This document shows positions 1 through 4,677 of a stretch of DNA of 7,481 nt, piece after piece; the stretch's first letter is position 1, and every line of letters begins with the position of its first letter. Source of the stretch: Acidobacteriota bacterium. Lineage in GTDB: Bacteria > Acidobacteriota > Terriglobia > Terriglobales > Acidobacteriaceae. Position numbers and translations under genes: made by a program. Location: positions 1 to 7,481 of the forward strand of contig JAEKKE010000312.1 in the NCBI GenBank assembly GCA_019510535.1, written 5' to 3'. The notes beneath the pieces were generated by a model that was not told the origin of the DNA, did not search any database, and saw only the letters and a program-made list of their open reading frames with translations.

Positions 1-134
1 TCACCGAGGCTGGGTTCAGGGAGATCGAAGATCTGGGCGGGCCGGATCTCTCTGCGCGCTATCTTGCCGGACGAGAGGACGGTCTGGCGCTGCGGGGCAG
101 CGGCGGCCGGATCATCTCGGCCTGGAGAGGGTAG
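1..134 (+). CDS. C-terminal end of a class I SAM-dependent methyltransferase (partial)
   Basis: An open frame enters from the left edge (first full codon at 3) and stops at TAG 132-134, giving 43 residues. The tail contains GFREIEDLGGPDLSARYLAG followed by a REDGL segment. This pattern, an acidic IEDLG stretch, then ARY-AGR, then DGL, is what I recall from the C-terminus of TIGR00027/leucine-carboxymethyltransferase-like SAM-dependent methyltransferases, where it forms the last strand-helix-strand of the fold. The SAM-binding part lies outside the window, so substrate and start cannot be judged. It converges on the minus-strand alkD cluster. Reading frame and stop are seen; the family is a recognition call from a short tail. 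Confidence 0.6.
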   Translation, partial: TEAGFREIEDLGGPDLSARYLAGREDGLALRGSGGRIISAWRG

Positions 135-167
135 CGGACCTGGTGTCCTGGTTCTCAAGTTCCCGCT

Positions 168-189
168 ATAAATAATGAAGGGTATTTAT
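168..189. other. AT-rich perfect inverted repeat
   Basis: ATAAATA (168-174) and TATTTAT (183-189) are perfect reverse complements around an 8-base loop. It is an AT island in GC-rich surroundings, between the converging methyltransferase and alkD ends. It may be a weak transcript-end structure or a protein site. No function can be assigned. Confidence 0.35.
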
Positions 190-204
190 CACTCCGAAGC
201 TGTG

Positions 205-259
205 AAAAAGGGGGCCTTCGCTTCCTGCCCCAGCCAGCAAGAGCTGGCCGGGGGGCCCC
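205..259 (-). terminator. Intrinsic terminator of the alkD transcript
   Basis: On the minus strand, about 50 bases after the alkD stop, GGGGCC (259-254) pairs with GGCCCC (216-211) and is followed by an uninterrupted T5 (209-205). Inside lies a second, stronger hairpin: CCCC-A-GCCAGC (228-238), loop AAGA, GCTGGC-C-GGGG (243-253), 11 positions with one mismatch. The nested stem plus T-tract is a classical Rho-independent terminator shape. On the plus strand the same structure is followed at 280-285 by T6, so it may also stop the incoming methyltransferase transcript. Confidence 0.6.
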
Positions 260-288
260 GTTCGCTCAGGATGACAACATTTTTTGTC
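210..288. repeat. Palindromic intergenic repeat, copy 1
   Basis: A compact element of nested hairpins (211-259) runs into CGCTCAGGATGACAA (263-277) and a small hairpin GACAA/TTGTC (273-277 and 284-288). The 15-mer CGCTCAGGATGACAA recurs exactly at 4634-4648 in the same orientation, again beside CCTTCGCT (215-222 here, 4624-4631 there). Position between gene ends, palindromicity and recurrence suggest a REP/MITE-like dispersed repeat. It encodes nothing. Confidence 0.6.
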
Positions 289-310
289 GGGAGACTTCAG
301 ATTCACCACA

Positions 311-1033
311 CTACGCTCGGAACTCGCCCCGCAGCAGTTGTTTCCTGCGCGCCTCCGGAAAGCGTTCGATGGCGTAGCGCAGCGCTGTGCGCGGCAGGCG
401 GGCGTAGTGTTTTTCGAGGAAGTCCAGCAGCTCCGCGGGAGATTGTTTGCCTGCCTCGCGCAGCATCCAGCCGATGGCCTTGTGGATGAGGTCATGGCGG
501 TCATGCAGCAGCCTGCGGGCGATGCGGAACGTAGGCGCAAGCTCTCCTTTACGGATGTAGGCGTAGGTGGAGACAATGGCGATCCGGCGTTCCCACAGCG
601 AGTCGGAGTCCGCGAGACGGTCGAGCAGGCCGTACTGTCCCGGCGCAACGTGTTCTCCCACCATGGTTCTTGCCGAGGTATCGACCAGGTCCCAGTTGTT
701 CACCCAGGCGGTGTGCTCCAGGTAGAACTGGTGCAGCTCTTCGCGCTGCTCGCTGTCTCCCTCGGCGCGCTCATAGCGGCCGCAGAGGAGGAGCAGAGCG
801 ATCAAGCGGTGTTCGTGGAACTTTGAGCGGAGCAGCTTTTCGATCTCAGGCAGAGGAAGATCGCGGAAGTGTTTTGCGATGGTGCGTTGCTGCGGAACCG
901 TAAGGCCGAGCAGGAGGTCGCCTTCGGCGTACTCGCCTTTACCGGCGCGGAAGAATCGCTGGAGGAATGTCGCGCGTGCCGGATCGGCGAGCCGGGCTAC
1001 TTCTGTCTTGACCGCTGCGGCGGTGATCTTCAT
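311..1033 (-). CDS. alkD: AlkD-family DNA alkylation repair enzyme (HEAT-like DNA glycosylase)
   Basis: The 240-residue protein matches the usual AlkD length and would form an all-helical HEAT-like repeat solenoid in the cytoplasm. Known members excise N3- and N7-alkylated purines without base flipping. Conserved landmarks are visible: NNWDLVD (112-118), whose Trp114 and Asp118 have the spacing of Trp109/Asp113 in the Bacillus cereus enzyme; a WERRIAIVS segment (147-155) supplying the conserved Arg; KAIGWMLRE (185-193) with Trp189; and the terminal RLPRTALRYAIERF signature (212-225). The ATG at 1033 gives a normal N-terminus; upstream Shine-Dalgarno sequence is poor. It lies 51 bases downstream of the Fic gene on the same strand with no obvious terminator between, so read-through from the antitoxin/Fic promoter is likely, though its own promoter cannot be excluded. 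A nested hairpin with T5 follows the stop. Confidence 0.9.
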   Translation of the reverse strand: MKITAAAVKTEVARLADPARATFLQRFFRAGKGEYAEGDLLLGLTVPQQRTIAKHFRDLPLPEIEKLLRSKFHEHRLIALLLLCGRYERAEGDSEQREELHQFYLEHTAWVNNWDLVDTSARTMVGEHVAPGQYGLLDRLADSDSLWERRIAIVSTYAYIRKGELAPTFRIARRLLHDRHDLIHKAIGWMLREAGKQSPAELLDFLEKHYARLPRTALRYAIERFPEARRKQLLRGEFRA

Positions 1034-1084
1034 GGCTAGTCCGATTAAACACCCGACGACATCAGGCGATGTGCCATCGTGCTG

Positions 1085-1666
1085 CTACGCCAGAAGCTTT
1101 TGCAGCTCTTCAATTAATGGATTCCGTTGAGCAAAATAGCTGTCAATGATTGCGGGGAGGAACGTCTCGCGGTTCAACCGATCGAATCGGAATGGGTGTC
1201 CAAAGGTCAGTCCAATAAGCCCTAAAAACGCAAGCTGGGCACGTCCATTGCCTTCACGGAAAGGATGAATGACGTTCAGTTCTCCAATAAACTCTGCCCC
1301 TAGCTGAACGAATTCCTTTGAAGGCAGATCAGCGAATTTCTGCCCATTTTCAAATCGCCAGAAGAGCCTATCCATCTCGTCAGAGATGTACTCCGGGTAG
1401 CAGAAAGGATTTCCGCCTTTCGACGTTCGCACAGTGCGATACTGCCCGGCCCAGAGATAAACATCCTGGAACAGATGATGATGTACGTTGCGATAGTGCA
1501 AGGGATCGAAGTCGCCAAGTGGAAGTGGCTCTTCTGCGCGTAGCGATGAAATTTCTACTTCGTACTCTTCAAGGGCATGCGCGTCGCGGATATCTAATAT
1601 GTTTTTGAGAACAGATGTTCTTGGATAGGCATAAGGATCCTCAAACGCATCGTATCCGGAGATCAT
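1085..1666 (-). CDS. fic: Fic-domain protein (toxin-like putative AMP-transferase)
   Basis: The 193-residue cytoplasmic Fic protein has a canonical order: an N-terminal helix region, LFQDVYLWAGQYRTV (65-79), the substrate-clamping flap around SKGGNPFCYPEYI (82-94), then the active-site loop HPFREGNGR (134-142). His134 is the catalytic base, Glu138 the Mg2+ ligand and GNGR the anion-binding nest. Relatives transfer AMP from ATP to hydroxyl side chains, for example VbhT and FicT on GyrB/ParE. The full motif is HxFx(D/E)GNGRxxR; here the last Arg is Leu145 (CTT codon), so ATP phosphate contacts and the partner of the inhibitory glutamate differ. The ATG overlaps the antitoxin stop by one base (TAATG), implying translational coupling. 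Local GC is low: 28/60 in 1321-1380 and 27/60 in 1561-1620, against 41/60 in 2401-2460. This fits horizontal acquisition. The target is unknown. Confidence 0.9.
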   Translation of the reverse strand: MISGYDAFEDPYAYPRTSVLKNILDIRDAHALEEYEVEISSLRAEEPLPLGDFDPLHYRNVHHHLFQDVYLWAGQYRTVRTSKGGNPFCYPEYISDEMDRLFWRFENGQKFADLPSKEFVQLGAEFIGELNVIHPFREGNGRAQLAFLGLIGLTFGHPFRFDRLNRETFLPAIIDSYFAQRNPLIEELQKLLA

Positions 1667-1863
1667 TAGCGATGGGATGGGCTAGAAAAAGCTCGAATCG
1701 TTTCTCTGCGCCGCTCTGCGGGAGACATGGATTCTGTGCGGCGAAGGCGGTTTTCGCTGTCAGAGGTCAGTTTCAACCCTTCGACGGCTGTAATCGCGGC
1801 AAAGTCCTTCCGCCCTATCACGTATTGCGTGGCCATCGCGGCTTTGGAGGGTTTCTTACCCAT
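1666..1863 (-). CDS. VbhA-like small antitoxin of the Fic protein
   Basis: A 65-residue, charged, probably helical protein lies immediately upstream of fic and shares one base with its start. Such proteins insert a helix whose glutamate blocks ATP binding in the Fic active site; the class I inhibitory motif is (S/T)xxxE(G/N). Two candidates are visible. ITAVEGL (24-30) sits where I recall VbhA having its EGL, but has Ile at the S/T position. TSDSEN (33-38) matches the consensus literally. The C-terminal MSPAERRRETIRAF (46-59) resembles the helical tail of VbhA-family antitoxins. The ATG at 1863 is the first possible start, because an in-frame stop lies four codons upstream. There is no Shine-Dalgarno sequence; an extended -10 lies just upstream. 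Family assignment rests on size, position and the EGL-plus-PAERR pattern. Confidence 0.75.
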   Translation of the reverse strand: MGKKPSKAAMATQYVIGRKDFAAITAVEGLKLTSDSENRLRRTESMSPAERRRETIRAFSSPSHR

Positions 1864-1869
1864 GAATTT

Positions 1870-1878
1870 ATTTTAGCA
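1870..1878 (-). promoter_or_regulatory. Extended -10 promoter for the antitoxin/Fic operon
   Basis: The minus strand reads TGCTAAAAT at 1878-1870, an extended -10 (TGn plus TAAAAT). Six bases separate it from the antitoxin ATG, which places the expected start of transcription on the A of the ATG itself. No good -35 is present, which an extended -10 tolerates. It lies just beyond the terminator of the upstream mini-protein gene. Confidence 0.45.
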
Positions 1879-1902
1879 ATCCATAAGAGAAACTGCGGCC
1901 TT

Positions 1903-1942
1903 AAAACACCAAAGACCGCGTCCAGGTTCGGACTGCGGTCTT
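1903..1942 (-). terminator. Intrinsic terminator of the mini-protein gene
   Basis: AAGACCGC-A-GTCC (1942-1930, minus strand) pairs with GGACGCGGTCTT (1923-1912) around a 6-base loop: 12 pairs with one bulged base. It is followed by TGGTG and T4 at 1906-1903. It lies 33 bases after the stop of the 33-residue protein and before the Fic module, so it insulates the two. Confidence 0.7.
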
Positions 1943-1975
1943 GTTCGCCACACACAAGGTGCGTGATCTTTAGTC

Positions 1976-2077
1976 TTAGAGGTTCTCTTCGGCTTTGGCG
2001 GCTCCGGAGCGGGCGGCGGTGATACAAGGTGCGAGAACCATGGCAACAAAAATAATAGCGATGACGATGTCGTGCAT
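1976..2077 (-). CDS. 33-residue single-pass membrane mini-protein
   Basis: The protein begins MHDIVIAIIFVAMVLAPCIT and ends ARSGAAKAEENL before TAA (1978-1976). Residues 4-21 form one uninterrupted hydrophobic helix with a single acidic residue before it, followed by a short charged tail carrying Arg and Lys. This suggests one transmembrane segment, possibly with the basic side facing the cytoplasm. Support for translation is strong: AGGAAAGAGG (2095-2086 on the minus strand) sits 8 bases before the ATG, and a strong intrinsic terminator follows. It has its own transcript, divergent from folC. I do not recognise a named family, though I recall similar tiny proteins annotated as hypothetical in acidobacteria. 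Alternatives are a membrane-stress peptide, a type I toxin-like peptide or a subunit of a membrane complex. None can be chosen from the sequence. Confidence 0.75.
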   Translation of the reverse strand: MHDIVIAIIFVAMVLAPCITAARSGAAKAEENL

Positions 2078-2085
2078 ACTGTGTG

Positions 2086-2095
2086 CCTCTTTCCT
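2086..2095 (-). promoter_or_regulatory. Ribosome binding site of the mini-protein
   Basis: AGGAAAGAGG on the minus strand is a purine-rich Shine-Dalgarno sequence 8 bases before the ATG at 2077. It is the main evidence that this very short frame is a gene, and it argues against the plus-strand frame that covers the same stretch. Confidence 0.7.
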
Positions 2096-2183
2096 GCGGA
2101 GCGTCTTCTCGCTCCTGCCAGAATCAGAATCTCTCGAAGATGCTCCGGTGAACATTCCACTTCAGCAAGCGGCAGCGAACGGT

Positions 2184-2211
2184 GGTGGGATTCCGTATTC
2201 CACCTTGGTGG
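2184..2211 (+). promoter_or_regulatory. Competing hairpins upstream of folC
   Basis: CCACC at 2200-2204 can pair upstream with GGTGG (2184-2188; extendable to GGTGGGA/TTCCACC with one G-T pair) or downstream with GGTGG (2207-2211). The two pairings exclude each other and lie about 35 bases before the folC start. The second also forms an inverted repeat CCACC-TT-GGTGG that could be a dimeric operator between the divergent genes. Pairing is seen; regulation is inference. Confidence 0.3.
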
Positions 2212-2230
2212 TAGGCGGTTCACTAGAATA

Positions 2231-2239
2231 GGAGGGGAG
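2231..2239 (+). promoter_or_regulatory. Ribosome binding site fixing the folC start
   Basis: GGAGGGGAG ends 6 bases before ATG 2246 (10 bases after the GGAGG core). It selects this start over an in-frame ATG at 2072 that would add 58 residues without family similarity and overlap the start of the divergent mini-protein gene. Confidence 0.8.
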
Positions 2240-2245
2240 CCTATT

Positions 2246-3607
2246 ATGTCCTACCAGCTTGCCGTCGAACAGCTTTACGCCCGTGGCCATGAGCTTGCGC
2301 CGCCACAGCCGGGTGCGCCGCGCCGCAAGTTTGACCTCGCCTACATGCGTCGGTTGATGGCCGAGTTGGGCGATCCGCAGACGACCTTCCCGTCCGTGCT
2401 GATTGCAGGCACGAATGGCAAGGGATCGACGGCGGCGGCGCTGGCCAGTGTCCTGACCGCCTCTGGTTATCGCGCCGGGCTCTACACCTCGCCGCACCTG
2501 GAGCGCATCAATGAGCGCATCCGCATTGGCAATGAGTTGATTGGTGACGAGACCTTCGCACAGCTCTACTTCCGTGTGGATGACACGTCGAACCGTCTTG
2601 TTGCAGCCGGAGAGCTGCCGCATCCTCCCAGCTTCTTCGAGGTAATGACCGCGATCGCCTTCCTCTACCTTGCGGAGAAGAAGGTTGAGATTGCCGTGCT
2701 GGAGGTTGGCCTGGGCGGGCGTCTGGATGCGACGAATATCGTCGAGCCCCTCGTCTCGGTAATTACCGATCTCGGACTCGATCACATGGATTACCTTGGG
2801 CCGACACTGACGCACATCGCGAAGGAGAAGGCCGGCATTCTGCGCAGGAACGGCGTGATGATCACGCTGCCGCAGCATCCTGAGGCGAACTACGCCCTGG
2901 GCGAAGTCGCTGTGCCGCTGGAGGTGCATGGCGTGAACGCAGCCACGTATATCCCAGACCGCGGCCTGGCACAGACAAGTCCTTTCCGCAATGTGTATCC
3001 CCTGCGTGTGCTTGGGGAAGACATCACCATCGCCGCGCCGCTGGGCGGAGCACACCAGCAGCGCAATCTCGCCCTTGCTATCGCTACCGCGGTAGAGCTT
3101 TGCGAGCATCATGACTTTGTGAAGATCACTGCCGGCAGCATCGCCGCAGGAATCCATCAGACCGAATGGCCGGGGCGCCTGGAGCTGCTGACCAGCGGCG
3201 GTGTGGAGTTCCTGCTGGATGTGGCACATAACCCCGATGGCGCATGGACGCTACGTTCCGCGCTGGGGCAGCTTCCGGAGTCGCGGCCGCGCACGCTGCT
3301 CTTCTCCTGTCTGCGGGACAAAGCGATAGACGGCATTGCGCAGATACTGTTCCCCCTCTTCGATGCAAGTGCCGATCGCGTGCAGGATCACATTGTGCTG
3401 ACGCCGATGATGAACCCGCGCGCCGCGTCAATCGACGATCTGAAACAGGCTGCCGCGCGTTTGGAGATTCCCGCGATCGCTGCGCCGGATATTGCCGCGG
3501 CTGTGAAGCAGGCGCATGCCGTTACGCCAGCCGGCGGACTCGTGGTTGTGACCGGCTCTGTTTATCTGATTGGCGAGGTGCGTCATATTCTGAGGAAAGA
3601 GATGTAA
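2246..3607 (+). CDS. folC: Bifunctional folylpolyglutamate synthase / dihydrofolate synthase
   Basis: The 453-residue cytoplasmic Mur-ligase-type enzyme has the usual FolC length. It joins L-glutamate to dihydropteroate and/or extends the polyglutamate tail of folates with ATP. Visible landmarks: P-loop GTNGKGS (55-61); TSPHLERINERI (81-92); SFFEVMTAIAF (129-139); EVGLGGRLDATN (153-164); TDLGLDHMDYLG (174-185); KEKAGILR (193-200), whose second Lys corresponds to the carbamylated lysine; DVAHNPDG (325-332) opening the C-terminal domain; and a terminal VVTGSVYLIGEVR segment (434-446). Whether it makes dihydrofolate, polyglutamate or both cannot be read from this alone. It heads a two-gene unit with the plsC-like gene 9 bases downstream. 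Start choice rests on the strong Shine-Dalgarno sequence and homology beginning near residue 5. No convincing promoter was found. Confidence 0.95.
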   Translation: MSYQLAVEQLYARGHELAPPQPGAPRRKFDLAYMRRLMAELGDPQTTFPSVLIAGTNGKGSTAAALASVLTASGYRAGLYTSPHLERINERIRIGNELIGDETFAQLYFRVDDTSNRLVAAGELPHPPSFFEVMTAIAFLYLAEKKVEIAVLEVGLGGRLDATNIVEPLVSVITDLGLDHMDYLGPTLTHIAKEKAGILRRNGVMITLPQHPEANYALGEVAVPLEVHGVNAATYIPDRGLAQTSPFRNVYPLRVLGEDITIAAPLGGAHQQRNLALAIATAVELCEHHDFVKITAGSIAAGIHQTEWPGRLELLTSGGVEFLLDVAHNPDGAWTLRSALGQLPESRPRTLLFSCLRDKAIDGIAQILFPLFDASADRVQDHIVLTPMMNPRAASIDDLKQAAARLEIPAIAAPDIAAAVKQAHAVTPAGGLVVVTGSVYLIGEVRHILRKEM

Positions 3608-3616
3608 CTGACTACG

Positions 3617-4402
3617 ATGGCGAAACCGACCACCGCACAGAAGCTTCTGACATACGTTTTGCTGGCGCCGTTGATCGTGGCGTCCACCGCGTTCTTTGGC
3701 ATCATCTCGTTGATTACGTCGTTGTGGGATAAGAGCGGACGGCAGCAGCATGCCATTGCGCAGGTGTGGGCGAAGTCACTGCTGATGCTCGCGTTCTCGC
3801 CGATGACCATCATCGGCCGCGAGAAGCTGGGCCGTGTGGGAGTGTACGCGTCGAACCACATCAGCTACATGGATACGCCGGCGCTCTTTGGCAATCTGCC
3901 ATTCCAGTTCCGCATCCTGGCGAATCACTATCTCTTCAAGATCCCGTTTATCGGATGGCATCTCACGCGTTCTGGCCAGGTACCGATCGACCAGTCAAAC
4001 CTGCGTTCGCAGATCGCGGGTTTGAATAAGGGCACAGGGACGCTGAAGTCGGGCATGCCGCTCCTGCTGTTTCCCGAGGCAGGCCGTAGTAAGGACGGCC
4101 ATATTCGCTCGATGCTGTCGGGCGCGGCGTTTATGGCGATCAAGGCGCAGGTGCCGCTCATTCCGCTGGCCCTGGTGGGAACGCATGAGCTGATGCCGAT
4201 GCATGTGTATGCTCTGGCTCCGCGCCCGTTGAAGCTGGTGGTGGGGGATCCGATCGACACCACCGGGCTGACGACGAGAGATGCAGAGGTGGTGACGAAG
4301 AAGCTGCATGATGCGATTGCGGAGATGTACTACGCGCATAGCGATGTGCAGCGGCCGGCGAAGGAAGAGCCTGCGGTGTCGGCAGAGCCTCTGGTGAATT
4401 GA
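3617..4402 (+). CDS. plsC: 1-acyl-sn-glycerol-3-phosphate acyltransferase (PlsC family)
   Basis: The 261-residue membrane-bound acyltransferase transfers an acyl chain to lysophosphatidic acid, giving phosphatidic acid for phospholipid synthesis. A hydrophobic N-terminal segment (about residues 9-36) would anchor it. Acyltransferase motifs follow in order: NHISYMD (80-86) with catalytic His81 and Asp86; SGQVPIDQ (119-126); FPEAGRS (152-158); and VPLIPLALVGT (179-189). Two departures from the usual pattern: motif II ends in Gln126 where Arg normally binds the acceptor phosphate, and motif III reads FPEAGRS instead of FPEGTRS. The acceptor could therefore differ, for example another lysolipid. 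It lies 9 bases after folC, in the same frame. Its only Shine-Dalgarno-like sequence, AGGAAAGAG just before the folC stop, is about 14 bases from the ATG; CTG 3608 would be better spaced. The transcript ends at the hairpin 4482-4507. The C-terminal about 18 residues are low-complexity and Pro/Glu-rich. Confidence 0.88.
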   Translation: MAKPTTAQKLLTYVLLAPLIVASTAFFGIISLITSLWDKSGRQQHAIAQVWAKSLLMLAFSPMTIIGREKLGRVGVYASNHISYMDTPALFGNLPFQFRILANHYLFKIPFIGWHLTRSGQVPIDQSNLRSQIAGLNKGTGTLKSGMPLLLFPEAGRSKDGHIRSMLSGAAFMAIKAQVPLIPLALVGTHELMPMHVYALAPRPLKLVVGDPIDTTGLTTRDAEVVTKKLHDAIAEMYYAHSDVQRPAKEEPAVSAEPLVN

Positions 4403-4432
4403 ATAATTGAATAATTGAAGGATTGAATAGTA
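4396..4432. repeat. Period-8 tandem repeat at the plsC stop
   Basis: GAATT (4396-4400) is followed by units GAATAATT (4401-4408), GAATAATT (4409-4416), GAAGGATT (4417-4424) and GAATAGTA (4425-4432). The array starts within the last plsC codon and includes its stop TGA (4400-4402), so copy-number change would not alter the protein much. It is AT-rich in a GC-rich context. Confidence 0.6.
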
Positions 4433-4441
4433 GCCTTCAGT

Positions 4442-4474
4442 CCGGGTGCCCCACATACGCGAAGCTTATGTGGG
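4442..4474. repeat. Palindromic repeat module, CCGGGTGCCCCA type
   Basis: CCGGGTGCCCCA (4442-4453) leads into a perfect 8-bp hairpin CCCACATA (4450-4457) / TATGTGGG (4467-4474). The 12-mer occurs as its exact reverse complement at 6023-6034, also fused to a long hairpin. This argues for a dispersed palindromic element with a conserved module and variable stems. Confidence 0.6.
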
Positions 4475-4481
4475 TGTGTCG

Positions 4482-4507
4482 AGCGGAGCTCGATCCGCTT
4501 TTCTTTG
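4482..4507 (+). terminator. Intrinsic terminator of folC-plsC
   Basis: AGCGGA (4482-4487) pairs with TCCGCT (4494-4499) around GCTCGA. The stem is followed by a T-rich tract, TTTTCTTT counting from the last stem base. It lies 80 bases after the plsC stop and is the best plus-strand terminator shape in this gap. Confidence 0.55.
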
Positions 4508-4648
4508 TCATTTCGCAGCGAAGCGAAGAAATCTGCGTCTCTACCCATACCGCTTGGAAAAAACGGTCGCGCGAAGAGCAAAACCCATTCTTTGCCAAAG
4601 GCTAAGAATGGGGTTACTCAGGTCCTTCGCTCACGCTCAGGATGACAA
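4505..4648. repeat. Composite intergenic repeat with TTGTCAT/ATGACAA ends
   Basis: A 144-base block begins TTGTCAT (4505-4511) and ends in its exact reverse complement ATGACAA (4642-4648). Inside are a TCGCAGCGAAGCGAAGAAAT stretch, a very regular hairpin (4582-4615) and CCTTCGCTCACGCTCAGG. Its right end shares the 15-mer CGCTCAGGATGACAA with 263-277. Short inverted ends, internal palindromes and no coding capacity fit a MITE/REP-type non-autonomous element. No target-site duplication is obvious. Confidence 0.5.
4580..4615 (-). terminator. Intrinsic terminator of alaC within the repeat
   Basis: CCCATTCTT (4584-4592) pairs perfectly with AAGAATGGG (4604-4612). After a T-T mismatch, GCC/GGC closes an AAA loop, for 12 pairs in total. 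On the minus strand the stem is followed at once by T4 (4583-4580). It lies 62 bases after the alaC stop, so a repeat element appears to serve as the gene's terminator. Confidence 0.6.
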
Positions 4649-4677
4649 TCTCTGGAGATTCAAGCGGGCTTCGGCTC

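Noticed and set aside
284..826. Plus-strand open frame opposite alkD
   Set aside because: Antisense shadow of a clearly recognised alkD; it starts in the repeat.
1034..1084. Possible terminator between fic and alkD (GATG-TGC-CATC type small hairpins)
   Set aside because: Stems of only about four pairs and no T-tract; not enough to claim separation of the genes.
2224..2229. TAGAAT as a -10 for folC
   Set aside because: No -35 at 15-18 bases spacing and no extended TG; the predicted start would fall inside the ribosome binding site.
1995..2231. Plus-strand open frame of 78 residues
   Set aside because: No Shine-Dalgarno sequence; it covers the mini-protein gene on the other strand and runs into the folC leader.
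2072..2245. In-frame 58-residue N-terminal extension of FolC from ATG 2072
   Set aside because: No family similarity; it overlaps the start and Shine-Dalgarno region of the divergent mini-protein, while ATG 2246 has its own strong Shine-Dalgarno sequence.
2162..3229. Long minus-strand open frame (355 residues) opposite folC
   Set aside because: A shadow of the GC-rich folC codons; low-complexity, no recognisable motif, and folC is certain.
4403..4677. Small coding frames in the plsC-alaC gap
   Set aside because: All run through hairpin repeats and lack Shine-Dalgarno sequences or recognisable protein features.
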